From: SABY01 sp964523795
GTDB taxonomy: Bacteria > Bacteroidota > Bacteroidia > Bacteroidales > 4484-276
DNA: 64,000 bases
Direction of reading: 5' to 3'
NCBI GenBank assembly: GCA_964523795.1
Contig: CAZGAO010000019.1
Coordinates: 1-64,000 of the forward strand
Under the pieces are notes generated by a model, which saw only the letters and a list, made by a program, of their open reading frames with translations, had not been told where the DNA came from and ran no database searches. The position numbers and the translations under genes are program-made. The first letter of the stretch is position 1, and each line of letters begins with the position of its first letter. Of this stretch, positions 1 to 9,083 are shown in pieces.

Positions 1-51
1 CCAAGGGGGGTCAATATGACCGATTTGGGGGGTCAGTATCACTGAAATATC
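1..51. mobile_element. Probable terminal region of an IS21-family transposon (window edge)
   Basis: Two imperfect tandem units of about 21 bp are visible, each starting with a G-run followed by GTCAATATGACCGATTT or GTCAGTATCACTGAAAT. Multiple short tandem repeats of this kind are typical of IS21/IstA-binding terminal regions in Bacteroidota. No transposase lies inside the window, so the element either continues to the left or is a remnant. Confidence 0.45.
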
Positions 52-90
52 CAGCTGTAAAAACTCGGCTGATTTGTAAATAATTTTCAG

Positions 91-98
91 TAAATTTG
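91..98 (+). promoter_or_regulatory. -7 element (TAnnTTTG type) of the PIN toxin-antitoxin pair
   Basis: TAAATTTG matches the Bacteroidota -7 consensus TAnnTTTG and lies 19 bp before the antitoxin ATG. A TTTG at 73-76 is closer than the usual -33 spacing, so only the -7 box is supported. Confidence 0.35.
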
Positions 99-117
99 TA
101 AAAAAAACACAAAGAAT

Positions 118-321
118 ATGATAATAGAGAGAACAAATAAAGAAGTGATTTTTAGGATATCAGCTAAAGTTAATTTGGATGATTTGCAGGACATGACTGA
201 TCTCTTTGAGTTTACGGAAATTGCAAAAAAATCACGTGCCAGCCAAACCGATGTTGACAAACTTGTAAAGCTAGTTAAAAAAGGACGTTGGGAGAAAACT
301 AAAGCAATAATTTCTGAATGA
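118..321 (+). CDS. Putative antitoxin of a PIN-domain toxin-antitoxin pair
   Basis: A 67-residue charged protein, rich in Lys, Glu and Asp and predicted mostly helical, ending in a Lys/Arg-rich segment (VKLVKKGRWEKTKA). It overlaps the start of the downstream PIN gene by 4 bp (ATGA), which is the translational coupling usual for antitoxin-toxin operons. No DNA-binding domain could be named by eye. Its role as antitoxin is inferred from size, overlap and partner, not from a recognised family motif. The probable IS21 end lies just upstream. Confidence 0.6.
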   Translation: MIIERTNKEVIFRISAKVNLDDLQDMTDLFEFTEIAKKSRASQTDVDKLVKLVKKGRWEKTKAIISE

Positions 322-671
322 AAATAGTCGTTGACACTAATATTGTTTTTAGTGCTATCCTAAATACCAACTCCAGGATTGCCAGGATAATCCTACAACC
401 AAGAACCCGATTAAACTTTTATTCAACCGAACAGTTGTTAAAAGAGATACTTGAACATAAACAAAAACTTCAACGATTAACAGATTATACGGATTACGAA
501 CTTGATGAAGATGATATTGAATTTGTTGCCCTCACTGATCATTTAAAAGGGAAACTTTGGAGTGGAGACAAAGAACTACAAAACGGTTTGATCAAGAAAA
601 AGTGGAATAAGTTCATCACCACGAATGACTTATTTCAATTAATATCGAAGAGGAGAATTGGTAAAAAATAA
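318..671 (+). CDS. PIN-domain ribonuclease toxin, apparently with an internal deletion
   Basis: The protein starts with MKIVVDTNIVFSAIL, the classic PIN first strand with catalytic Asp6 and Thr7-Asn8. Glu43 lies in the second conserved position, and the segment FVALTDHLKGKLWSGDKEL supplies the last acidic residues (Asp65/66, Asp84). PIN toxins of this subfamily normally run about 140-150 aa. This one is 117 aa and jumps from the helix after Glu43 almost directly to the FVALT strand, so about 30 residues of the central helices seem to be missing in frame. It would act as a Mg-dependent RNase if folded. Whether it is still active is uncertain. Confidence 0.75.
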   Translation: MKIVVDTNIVFSAILNTNSRIARIILQPRTRLNFYSTEQLLKEILEHKQKLQRLTDYTDYELDEDDIEFVALTDHLKGKLWSGDKELQNGLIKKKWNKFITTNDLFQLISKRRIGKK

Positions 672-925
672 AACTTACACCTAACAGCAAATCCTTACCC
701 ACAGCCGGTTAGTGTTTATCTGGCAAAATGAGTAGAAAAGTAAACATACGTATCACTAAAAACCATCTTGCAAGTGAACGGTTGCGAAACATATTTGCGG
801 AACTTTAGGTGAAGCCGCATTAATCCTGCCTCGTTTTTTTCGGGGGAATCCGGCATATTTTTGAATATGTGTTTTCATTAGAAAAGTGTGTTTTTATAAA
901 TGGCTAAAACAACAAATACCACCTC

Positions 926-1435
926 ATGATCGAGACTAAAAGATTATTAATAAAACCATTAACAGCCGAGGATTTAAAGAAATATTTGGATTCACCTGTT
1001 GATCTTGCACAGGAGCTTGGATTGATTCCTTCCGAAACAGGTCTTGATGAGGAAACCAAAGAAGCCATCGTGAATAGCCTGTTGCCAAATATTGTTGATG
1101 AAACCAAAGATGCGCATTTTTATACCATGTGGCTTGTGATAGCGAAAGCTGAAAAGGCGATCGTTGGCGGGATATGTTTTCATGGTGAGCCAAACGAAAA
1201 TGGAGAAGTTGAGATAGGATATGGAACCGATTATGGATATAGAAACCAGGGATTTATGACCGAAACTATTGCAGCTTTGATGCAATGGATACGAGCGAAT
1301 AAAAATGTTAAATCGATAATTGCGGAAACTGATAGCTTCAATGTTTCTTCGGTTAAAGTATTGGAGAAGAATGGTTTTGAAATGATTCAAAAGAATGGTA
1401 GTTTAGTAAAAATGAGACTCTGTATTCATCCTTAA
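926..1435 (+). CDS. GNAT-family N-acetyltransferase (RimJ/RimL-like)
   Basis: The protein is 169 aa and begins with METKRLL-type MIETKRLLIKPLTAEDL, typical of RimJ/RimL-like GNATs. The acetyl-CoA binding motif A is at about residues 100-120 (EIGYGTDYGYRNQGFMTE), followed by ETDSFNVSSVKVLEKNGFE, the conserved end of the fold. The substrate cannot be told from sequence. It is followed after 13 bp by a lipoprotein gene and may share its transcript. Confidence 0.85.
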   Translation: MIETKRLLIKPLTAEDLKKYLDSPVDLAQELGLIPSETGLDEETKEAIVNSLLPNIVDETKDAHFYTMWLVIAKAEKAIVGGICFHGEPNENGEVEIGYGTDYGYRNQGFMTETIAALMQWIRANKNVKSIIAETDSFNVSSVKVLEKNGFEMIQKNGSLVKMRLCIHP

Positions 1436-1448
1436 TTTTTTAAATAGT

Positions 1449-2504
1449 ATGCGCCAAAAATTAACCGTTTTCACTTTGCTTGTTGTTTTTTTTATGTCAG
1501 GATGTAAAAACGCAAGCCAGTCTAAAACCCCGGAGCTATGGGTATGGATTCATGCGGATACGCAAAAATCGGAGGCTGATTGGGCTGGAGATTTTGAAAA
1601 GCTAAGTGAGGCCGGCTTTACCGGAATATTGATGGGAGCCAACGCTGAGGTTTTGACTCGCACAATTCCTCAGGCTAAAAAACAAGGGCTAAAAGTATAT
1701 GCCTGGCTTTGGGCGATGAATCGCGGCGATGCCGATACGGCCTGGCTAAGCGTAAACCAGTTGGGAAAATCGCTGGCCGAGCAGGAGGCCTACGTGGCTT
1801 ATTACAAATTTATGTGCCCCGCCCTGCCCAAGGTCAGGGATTTCATCAAAACCAAAATCGATGCGCTGGCCGCAATTCCCGGCCTGGATGGCATCCACCT
1901 TGATTATATCCGCTATGTGGATGCTATTTTGCCCATCGGCCTGCAGCCCAATTACAATCTGATACAGGATCGCGTTTTCCCCGAATTCGATTACGGTTAT
2001 CATCCCTACATGGTCGATCTTTTTATCGATAAAACCGGAAAATATCCCCACACCCTGCCCGATCCCGCTAACGACCCCGAGTGGTTGCAATTCAGGCTCG
2101 ATGAACTGAATAAAACCGTTTGGGCTTTGCGCGATCATATTCGCAGCTATGGCCTCGAAGCTACGGCGGCTGTTTTCCCCACCCCTGCGATGGCCCGCCA
2201 AATGGTTCGTCAGCAGTGGGAGGTTTGGGATTTGGATGCTTATTTCCCCATGGTTTATCATAACTTTTACAATCAGGATGTGGCCTGGATTGAAGAAGTA
2301 ATGCACGAAAACAAGGCAGCAATTCCGGCAGGACAAGAAGTAATTTGCGGTTTGTACCTACCGGCCTTAAAAAAAGTTGGTGCTTTGGATGCTGCAATAG
2401 AGGCTGCCCTGGAAGGAGGTGCCGATGGTGTGGCAATCTTCGATTTTACGGCAATGGATAGCACGATGCTGGAGGTGGTGAAGAAAATGAGTGGCGCGAG
2501 GTGA
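1449..2504 (+). CDS. Lipoprotein with GH10-like (GHL10) glycosidase domain
   Basis: The 351-aa protein has a lipoprotein signal peptide with lipobox MSGC (Cys19). The rest is a TIM-barrel of the glycosyl-hydrolase-like 10 family. The motif DGIHLDYIRY near residue 150 is the family hallmark carrying the acidic active-site residue, and FPMVYHNFY and GADGVAIFDF mark later strands. It would sit in the periplasm or on the outer membrane and probably hydrolyses a polysaccharide or peptidoglycan-like substrate. No linked SusC/D pair is present, so it is not part of a recognisable polysaccharide-utilisation locus. Confidence 0.75.
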   Translation: MRQKLTVFTLLVVFFMSGCKNASQSKTPELWVWIHADTQKSEADWAGDFEKLSEAGFTGILMGANAEVLTRTIPQAKKQGLKVYAWLWAMNRGDADTAWLSVNQLGKSLAEQEAYVAYYKFMCPALPKVRDFIKTKIDALAAIPGLDGIHLDYIRYVDAILPIGLQPNYNLIQDRVFPEFDYGYHPYMVDLFIDKTGKYPHTLPDPANDPEWLQFRLDELNKTVWALRDHIRSYGLEATAAVFPTPAMARQMVRQQWEVWDLDAYFPMVYHNFYNQDVAWIEEVMHENKAAIPAGQEVICGLYLPALKKVGALDAAIEAALEGGADGVAIFDFTAMDSTMLEVVKKMSGAR

Positions 2505-2525
2505 GAGGTGGGGTAGTGGAGTAGC

Positions 2526-2543
2526 GGCGCACGGCCGTGCGCC
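2526..2543. repeat. 18-bp perfect palindrome, dispersed-repeat type
   Basis: GGCGCACGGCCGTGCGCC is a perfect palindrome just after the lipoprotein gene. Short GC-rich palindromes like this are scattered between genes in Bacteroidota genomes. It may form a hairpin in the transcript, but no T-run follows. Confidence 0.55.
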
Positions 2544-2708
2544 ATTGCATTGATTGGAGATGTAGGGGTGGATTGATGGATGAAAGCCTTACAGATTTAT
2601 TCCAAAAACAGATTGTTGACTGAATGAGAATAGTTACCGGCCATTGTTAATCGAAAACCTGTAAGGTTTATAATCTGATATTATAAATGAAATAATGGAG
2701 GAATCACC

Positions 2709-2734
2709 GTACAGACACGCAACTTGCGCGTCTC
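2709..2734. repeat. Short palindromic repeat, same family as those at 63.4-63.6 kb
   Basis: The pattern GTACAGACACGC...GCGCGTCTC is an imperfect hairpin. It matches the better-preserved copies at 63468-63493 and 63610-63634. It lies in the gap before the convergent membrane-protein gene. Confidence 0.5.
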
Positions 2735-2742
2735 CCGCCCAG

Positions 2743-3570
2743 CTATCCAATCCCCCCCAGCCCAAAGCGATATAGGAGGGCAAGGATAATGAAAGCCAAT
2801 AGCGGGTAGCGGAGGAGATGAATAGGTGGCGGTTCTTTTTTAAACCGGATGGACGATTGTTTGCGGGCGGTAAGCATCATGCTGATGGCTGGTACCAGTG
2901 ATGTAGCCCATATTAAGGTGTCCAGAAAATACAAATCGTTGTGGTGTGGTACTTTTAATAAGACAATAAAAACATTTCCAATGATTACCGGATATAGCAT
3001 CTGGGCTTTTAAGAACCAAGCCAGCTCGCTACGTTCGATAATCTTTTGATAGCAATTAAGCGAGATAATAAAACTACGGCAGGCATACACACCGAGGTAC
3101 ACAAGTGCCACTAGGGCCAGCAAACCAATCGGAATCCTAAAAAAGAAGGAGAGGTTCAATTCATCGAAAATTACACCGGGGCCAAAATAAAAAAATGCGC
3201 CTACCACGATGTTGCCCAAAAAATAAGTGAAGCCCAGATAAAAAACCCACAGGAACAATAGCTTGTAATGCGTGCTATAGCGGCGGTGTTTCTTGTAATA
3301 CCGCTCGGCAAATAATCCGAGGAGTGCCGAAAAGCCGATCCCGAAAAAGAAAATTAAAAAGGTGAGCTCCGATGACCACATTGCCGGTGCATTTGACAAG
3401 TCCACACCAAAGTATGTAAGTGTGCCCCCCACGCCTTCGATCCGCGCCAATAATAACGAAAAAGCGTTAGTAAGAAAAATTACCGCCAGATAGGCAAGCA
3501 TAAAATACGAAAGCGAGTTGATGACGATGAGCCAGAAATGCTTTTCTTTTGTTAAATTAAAACTTCTCAT
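2743..3570 (-). CDS. Multi-pass integral membrane protein of unknown function
   Basis: The chosen start is MRSFNLTKEKHFWLIV, because the upstream in-frame stretch to 3720 lacks membrane character and looks like intergenic sequence. The resulting 275-aa protein has about seven hydrophobic segments separated by short charged loops (for example AERYYKKHRRYS). It follows atpG on the same strand after about 190 bp and could be read from the ATP synthase transcript or its own promoter. No family was recognised. Confidence 0.7.
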   Translation of the reverse strand: MRSFNLTKEKHFWLIVINSLSYFMLAYLAVIFLTNAFSLLLARIEGVGGTLTYFGVDLSNAPAMWSSELTFLIFFFGIGFSALLGLFAERYYKKHRRYSTHYKLLFLWVFYLGFTYFLGNIVVGAFFYFGPGVIFDELNLSFFFRIPIGLLALVALVYLGVYACRSFIISLNCYQKIIERSELAWFLKAQMLYPVIIGNVFIVLLKVPHHNDLYFLDTLIWATSLVPAISMMLTARKQSSIRFKKEPPPIHLLRYPLLAFIILALLYRFGLGGIG

Positions 3571-3757
3571 AAGGCAAGGTGAATTAAGCGATGATGTTTG
3601 CCAAAATATTTTTAAACCTTTTAAAAATGCAAAGTTAACAAAGCAGTCGGGAAATATGTGCAGTGATTCGCTGAATAGCTTGGGCATATAATCCAACCTC
3701 CTTGAAGGGTGGCAGCTCAATTAAAAAAGATTCATTGGATGATTATCACGGACTACG

Positions 3758-4657
3758 CTATCCACTCAGCGCATCGGCACCGCTTACAATCTCGAGTATT
3801 TCGTTGGTGATGGCTGCCTGGCGGGCTTTGTTGTAGGAGAGTTTGAGGCTTTTGATCAGTTCATCGGCATTATCGGTAGCCTTGTGCATGGCCGTCATGC
3901 GCGCACCGTGTTCCGAAGCCACCGAATCAAGCAGTGCCTTATAAAGCTGAATTTTTAAGGATTTGGGAATCAGCTCCCGTACGATTTCTTCTTTGGAAGG
4001 CTCGAAAATAAAATCGGGCTTCACGGTTTTTTCTTTGGCCTGCTCTTGACTTTTCGCAGGTTTTGGGGGGGCAATCGGGAGAAACTGCTCGCGGATAAGC
4101 AACTGCACAGCCGCGTTTTTAAATTGGTTGTAAACGATTTCTATCCGGTCGTATTTTTTATCCTTAAATTGCTGCATCAGGTTTTCGGCCAGAGGCAGCA
4201 TTTCTTCAAAGTTTAGATTGTCGAGCAACTCATCCTTACGGTGAGCAACCGTTATTTTTTTTGATTTTAAAAAGTCAAATATTTTTTTGCCGATGGTTAG
4301 TATTTCTAAATCTCCGGCGGCATATTGCGCAGCATAGGTGCTATTGACCGCCGACAAAACAGCCTTGGCCACATTTGCATTAAAAGGACCCGACAAACCC
4401 CTGTTGGAAGCAATGGCCACAAGCAATACTTTTTTTGGGCTGCGTTCATCGGTATAAACACTTTCGGCGGTTTCGTCCATACCGGCACTTATGTTTTGCA
4501 TTATCTCGGTGAGCTTGCGTGCATAAGGGCGCAGGTTGACGATGGCATTTTGTGCTCTGCGCAGCTTGGAGGCAGAAACCATTTTCATGGCACTGGTAAT
4601 CTGCCGTGTCGATTTTACCGAATCAATGCGTAGTCTGACTTCCTTTAAGTTTGCCAT
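3758..4657 (-). CDS. atpG: F1 ATP synthase gamma subunit
   Basis: The 299-aa protein is the central rotor shaft of F1. The N-terminus MANLKEVRLRIDSVKSTRQITSAMKMVSASKL is the near-invariant gamma helix, and the C-terminus ends with the matching helix (MTAMHKATDNADELI...ARQAAITNEILEIVSGA). A basic, proline-rich insert near residues 195-215 is the usual variable part. It is the last ATP synthase gene of the operon, 82 bp after atpA. Confidence 0.97.
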   Translation of the reverse strand: MANLKEVRLRIDSVKSTRQITSAMKMVSASKLRRAQNAIVNLRPYARKLTEIMQNISAGMDETAESVYTDERSPKKVLLVAIASNRGLSGPFNANVAKAVLSAVNSTYAAQYAAGDLEILTIGKKIFDFLKSKKITVAHRKDELLDNLNFEEMLPLAENLMQQFKDKKYDRIEIVYNQFKNAAVQLLIREQFLPIAPPKPAKSQEQAKEKTVKPDFIFEPSKEEIVRELIPKSLKIQLYKALLDSVASEHGARMTAMHKATDNADELIKSLKLSYNKARQAAITNEILEIVSGADALSG

Positions 4658-4739
4658 GTTGGATTTGTACGATTTTGTTTTTTAATTCCAATTAAAATGC
4701 CGCTACTTTGTTTCTAAGACGGGCATTCCCGCTGATTGA

Positions 4740-6329
4740 TTATTTACGTTTCTCGTATTTTGCGCCGATATCACGGGCTACTTTTTCGAGTGTCTTAGTA
4801 TCCTCCTCAAGCAACTTCCCTTGTTTTAAATTTTTGAGCAGGTCGCTGTGATGGACTTCGAGAAAATGTAAAAACTCGATTTCAAAATCTTTTACGCTAT
4901 TAATGGGCACCTTGCGCAACAAATTGCGGGTACCACAAAAGATGATGGCTACTTGCTGCTCTACTGGCATGGGCGAATATTGCGCCTGCTTGAGTATCTC
5001 CACATTGCGCCGTCCTTTGTCGAGCACGCTCATGGTGGCAGCATCCAGGTCGGAGCCAAACTTGGAGAAGGCTTCGAGTTCGCGAAACTGTGCCTGGTCG
5101 AGTTTGAGTGTTCCGGCCACTTTTTTCATCGATTTAATCTGGGCGTTGCCACCTACCCTCGAAACCGAAATACCCACGTTGATGGCCGGGCGAATACCGG
5201 CATTGAAGAGGTTGGACTCCAGGAAAATCTGCCCATCGGTAATCGAGATTACGTTGGTGGGGATGTATGCCGAAACATCGCCGGCCTGTGTTTCGATAAT
5301 GGGCAGGGCTGTTAGCGAGCCACCACCTTTCACGATGGGTTTAAGACTTTCGGGCAGGTCGTTCATTTTGGCAGCTATCTCGTCCGATTCGATCACTTTG
5401 GCTGCACGTTCGAGCAGGCGTGAGTGGAGGTAAAAAACATCGCCAGGGTAGGCTTCACGTCCCGGTGGGCGGCGCAAGAGCAGCGATACTTCGCGGTAGG
5501 CCACGGCCTGCTTCGAGAGGTCATCGAAAACCACCAGCGCAGGACGGCCGGTGTCGCGGAAAAATTCGCCAATGGCAGCTCCGGCAAAGGGAGCGTAAAA
5601 CTGCATGGCTGCCGGGTCGGAGGCCGAGGCCGAAACCACAACAGTGTATGGCAAAGCTCCGTTATCGTCGAGGGTTTTTACGATGTTGGCCACCGTCGAA
5701 CCTTTTTGCCCTGAGGCCACGTAGATACAATAAACCGGCTCGCCGTTTTCGTAAAATTCTTTTTGATTAATGATGGTGTCGATGGCAATGGCCGTTTTAC
5801 CGGTTTGGCGGTCGCCAATAATCAGCTCGCGCTGGCCACGTCCAATGGGTATCATCGCATCCACCGATTTGATACCGGTTTGCAGCGGCTCGTTCACCGG
5901 CTGGCGGTAAATTACGCCCGGAGCCTTGCGCTCCAGTGGCAATTCGTAGGTTTCGCCTGCTATCTCGCCCTTGCCATCGATAGGGTGTCCGAGGGTATTG
6001 ATAACCCTGCCCAACATCCCCATACCCACGTTGAGCGAGGCAATTTTTCCGGTACGTTTCACTGTATCGCCTTCGTTAACATCGTGTATTTCGCCCAGCA
6101 ATACCACGCCCACGTTATCCTGCTCCAGGTTGAGCACGATGCCGCGCAGATTTCCTTTTTCAAATTCTACCAGCTCACCCGATTCTACATTGGTAAGGCC
6201 ATAAATACGGGCAATCCCATCCCCGATTTGCAATACGGTGCCCGTTTCTTCCAGTTGTGTTTTGGTTTTGAAACCGGCAAGTTCCTGACGTAATATTTCC
6301 GATACTTCGGCGGGTTTGATTTGTGACAT
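4740..6329 (-). CDS. atpA: F1 ATP synthase alpha subunit
   Basis: This 529-aa subunit carries the non-catalytic nucleotide site. The P-loop GDRQTGKT is at about residue 170. The motif VVVSASASDPAAMQFYAPFAG and the family signature region (PAINVGISVSRVGGNAQ) are present. Length is normal. It lies 63 bp downstream of atpH in the operon. Confidence 0.98.
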   Translation of the reverse strand: MSQIKPAEVSEILRQELAGFKTKTQLEETGTVLQIGDGIARIYGLTNVESGELVEFEKGNLRGIVLNLEQDNVGVVLLGEIHDVNEGDTVKRTGKIASLNVGMGMLGRVINTLGHPIDGKGEIAGETYELPLERKAPGVIYRQPVNEPLQTGIKSVDAMIPIGRGQRELIIGDRQTGKTAIAIDTIINQKEFYENGEPVYCIYVASGQKGSTVANIVKTLDDNGALPYTVVVSASASDPAAMQFYAPFAGAAIGEFFRDTGRPALVVFDDLSKQAVAYREVSLLLRRPPGREAYPGDVFYLHSRLLERAAKVIESDEIAAKMNDLPESLKPIVKGGGSLTALPIIETQAGDVSAYIPTNVISITDGQIFLESNLFNAGIRPAINVGISVSRVGGNAQIKSMKKVAGTLKLDQAQFRELEAFSKFGSDLDAATMSVLDKGRRNVEILKQAQYSPMPVEQQVAIIFCGTRNLLRKVPINSVKDFEIEFLHFLEVHHSDLLKNLKQGKLLEEDTKTLEKVARDIGAKYEKRK

Positions 6330-6392
6330 ATTATAGTTTTGTTTAATGCTGTATTAAAATTTGTAAAGTCTCAATGTTTTAATTTCAGGATA

Positions 6393-6950
6393 TTAAAATC
6401 CTTTGATGTAGAGATTTTTATCGAAGGTTTTGCTTAATTTTTCCAGTTGATTGCGTATGCTGGCATCGTATTTTTTATCCTCCATTGTAAGCACAAAACC
6501 ACCCACAAGCTTGGAGTCGATTTCTTCAGTCAATTCGATAGTTTTGTGTGTTTGGTCGGTGAGCATGGCGATAAGGGCAGTGCGTGATTCTTCGTCGAGT
6601 TTTGCTGCCGTGGTCAGCTTGATACTTATAATGTTGTGATAGGTTTTGTATTGTTTGATAAATGCCAGGCAGATACTATCCAGATGCACAGCGCGCTCTT
6701 TGCGGGTAACCAGTTGCAGAAATCTAAAGGTCAATTCGTTGAGTTTAGATTTAAAAACACCAGCAATAACCTTATTTTTTTTCCCGGGGGGTATTATGGG
6801 GCTATGCAAAAGCCTGCGAAACTCGGGGTTTTCCTTTATCACTTCCTGAATCAGGTCGATATCCTTTTTCACTACTTCGAGTCTTTCCATCTCGATGGCC
6901 AGATCGAAGAGTGCCTTTGCGTATCGTTGTGCTATGATGGTTACATCCAT
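6393..6950 (-). CDS. atpH: F1Fo ATP synthase delta subunit
   Basis: The 185-aa protein is the OSCP/delta stator subunit that ties F1 to the b-subunit stalk. The start (DVTIIAQRYAKALFDLAIE) and the C-terminal segment ending in KKYDASIRNQLEKL match the family. The spacing to atpF is 16 bp, fitting a single transcript. Confidence 0.95.
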   Translation of the reverse strand: MDVTIIAQRYAKALFDLAIEMERLEVVKKDIDLIQEVIKENPEFRRLLHSPIIPPGKKNKVIAGVFKSKLNELTFRFLQLVTRKERAVHLDSICLAFIKQYKTYHNIISIKLTTAAKLDEESRTALIAMLTDQTHKTIELTEEIDSKLVGGFVLTMEDKKYDASIRNQLEKLSKTFDKNLYIKGF

Positions 6951-6966
6951 AATCAGACGCTGTCGT

Positions 6967-7461
6967 TTAGTTGAGCTTGGCTTTTTTTATCATTTCATCC
7001 GCATACTCTTTTTGCTTACCGGCATGATCCAGTTCGCGTTCGAGTACTTTCTCGGCAATATCGATGGAGAGCTGGGCAATCTGGTTTTTCAAATCAACCA
7101 TGGCGGCCATTTTTTCATTTTTGATGGCTTCGCGGGCACTCTCCACAATGCGCATGGCTTCCTCGTTGGCTTTCAGGCGCGCATCGGCTACAAGTTTTTC
7201 TTTAATCTCACGAGCCTGTTTTAGCAGGGCATCGCGCTCTTCCTTGGCTTCGGCCAATAGTTCTTCGTTCGAAAACTTGAGGGCCTTCATTTCCTCACGT
7301 GCTTTGTCGGCTTCGTGCAGGGCATTATCGATGGAATGCTCGCGCTCTTTGAGCGATTTGAGAATCGGCTTCCAGGCATATTTGGCCAGCACCCACAGGA
7401 CGATACCAAAGGCCAGGGTCATCCAAAAAATCAATCCTATTCCGGGATTTACTAATTCCAT
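6967..7461 (-). CDS. atpF: Fo ATP synthase b subunit
   Basis: The 164-aa stator protein has one N-terminal membrane segment (LIFWMTLAFGIVLWVLAKY). A long charged helix follows (residues about 35-160, rich in Ala, Glu, Lys and Arg), as expected for the right-handed b-dimer coiled coil. It is placed between atpE and atpH. Confidence 0.95.
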   Translation of the reverse strand: MELVNPGIGLIFWMTLAFGIVLWVLAKYAWKPILKSLKEREHSIDNALHEADKAREEMKALKFSNEELLAEAKEERDALLKQAREIKEKLVADARLKANEEAMRIVESAREAIKNEKMAAMVDLKNQIAQLSIDIAEKVLERELDHAGKQKEYADEMIKKAKLN

Positions 7462-7547
7462 AATTATCTATTTAAAAATAAACACGTATTCAAAATCTTA
7501 AAAAAATCCCTGGTTCCGGCCAAACGCCGGAACCGGGATCATACCTT

Positions 7548-7808
7548 TTACAGGAAAACGATGAGCAAACAAACCACGATGGCAAAAAAGGCAACCCCTT
7601 CGATAAGTGCTGCTGCCACGATCATGTTGCTACGGATGTCGCCAACAGCTTCGGGCTGACGGGCAATCGATTCTACTGCGCCGCGACCAATCTGTCCGAT
7701 ACCAATACCTGCTCCAATGGCTGCTATTCCGGCTCCAATGCCGGCACCCATTTTTGCGTAGGGAGCAAGATCGGCTGCTACCTGTAATAATACTGCTAAT
7801 AATTCCAT
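7548..7808 (-). CDS. atpE: Fo ATP synthase c subunit (rotor ring)
   Basis: The 86-aa hairpin has a glycine-rich first helix, the conserved RQPE loop (residues 50-53) and Glu70 as the ion-binding carboxylate in the second helix (AALIEGVAFF). Gln39 is present as in many Glu-type rings. The Ser-Thr pair that follows the Glu in known Na+ rings is replaced by Gly-Val, so proton coupling is more likely. The extra N-terminal segment before the first helix is normal for Bacteroidota. Confidence 0.96.
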   Translation of the reverse strand: MELLAVLLQVAADLAPYAKMGAGIGAGIAAIGAGIGIGQIGRGAVESIARQPEAVGDIRSNMIVAAALIEGVAFFAIVVCLLIVFL

Positions 7809-7891
7809 AATTGTGAAGTATTAAAATTTATAATGATGTTCGTTTATTCTTTATTTATTAAATATCTAAAATCAATTACTGCTTTGCTGAT

Positions 7892-9070
7892 TTAGTGGTG
7901 CTCTTCGGTGGCCATGCCAAAATACAGGGCCGAAAGCAGGGTAAACACATAAGCCTGGATGAAGGCCACCAGCAATTCGAGCAAGTTCATAAAAATGGTA
8001 AAGGCAATGGATACAATGGAAACACCAAAGCCGAGGCCTATACTTATTTGCCCGAAGATAAAGATAAGACTTATAAAGCCCAGCACGATGATGTGGCCTG
8101 CGGTGATGTTGGCAAAAAGACGCACCATCAACACGAAGGGCTTGGTAAATACACCGATAAGCTCGACCACAGGCATGAGCGGAATGGGCAATTTGAGCCA
8201 CCATGGAACACCCGGTGTATTAACAAGGTGTATCCAGTAGGCCTTGTTGGCACTAAAGGTAGTAATGATAAAAGTGAATAATGCCAGCACCATGGTTACG
8301 GCAATATTTCCGGTAACGTTTGCTCCGCCCGGGAATATGGGAACCAGTCCCAGCAAATTATTCAAAAAGATAAAAAAGAAAAGGGTAAGCAAAAAGGGCA
8401 TATACTTTTCATAATTTTTTTTGCCGATGGAGGCTTTGGCAATGTCGTCGCGGATAAAAATAATGAGCGGTTCGAGCAAGGATTGTATTCCTTTAGGAGA
8501 TTCGCCTTCACGGCGGCGATATGCTTTGGCAATGGATATAAAAATCCAAACCATAAGTATGAGGCTAAGAAAAATAGACAGTACATTTTTAGTAATCGAA
8601 AAATCGAGGGGCATAGCCTGACTTTCGTCGTGAACTATCACATGATCCACCAGAAAGCGATCCTGAAGTGTGCGTACAATATGCCCTTGGTGTTCGCCTT
8701 CCTGAGCCAGGCCAAAGCCTTTGTAATCATCGTGACCGTGGTGAAACTTGCTTGACATAAAAACATGCAGGCTGCCATTGTGCCACAAAATAACGGGTAG
8801 GGGCAGGGTGAGATGAAAATCGCCGTAGGAGAGGATGTGCCAGTCGTGGGCATCGATGATGTGCTCGATGATCATATCTCCGGCTTTAAATTCTTCTTTC
8901 ATGGTGGCTTCTTCCCAATCATCGGCATGTTCCTGCTTGTGCTGCGGCGAGCCACCGGTGGTAGCCAGCACCTGCATCACCAAAAACAGCACGATGGCTG
9001 CCGCCAGAAAAACATTTCTAAAAATTCCCGATTTTTTATGTGAAGCTTTCTTCATATCGTTGTTTTGCAA
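7892..9070 (-). CDS. atpB: Fo ATP synthase a subunit with N-terminal periplasmic extension
   Basis: At 392 aa it is longer than the roughly 270 aa of E. coli. Residues 1-40 include a signal-like hydrophobic segment. About 110 residues of His- and Asp-rich extramembrane sequence follow, and then the conserved membrane part. The essential arginine is in VLMVRLFANITAGH (Arg317). The real start may be the second ATG at 9055 (MKKASHKK), five codons downstream. The extension is usual in Bacteroidota; its function is not established here. Confidence 0.95.
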   Translation of the reverse strand: MQNNDMKKASHKKSGIFRNVFLAAAIVLFLVMQVLATTGGSPQHKQEHADDWEEATMKEEFKAGDMIIEHIIDAHDWHILSYGDFHLTLPLPVILWHNGSLHVFMSSKFHHGHDDYKGFGLAQEGEHQGHIVRTLQDRFLVDHVIVHDESQAMPLDFSITKNVLSIFLSLILMVWIFISIAKAYRRREGESPKGIQSLLEPLIIFIRDDIAKASIGKKNYEKYMPFLLTLFFFIFLNNLLGLVPIFPGGANVTGNIAVTMVLALFTFIITTFSANKAYWIHLVNTPGVPWWLKLPIPLMPVVELIGVFTKPFVLMVRLFANITAGHIIVLGFISLIFIFGQISIGLGFGVSIVSIAFTIFMNLLELLVAFIQAYVFTLLSALYFGMATEEHH

Positions 9071-9083
9071 ATCCTATAAAATA

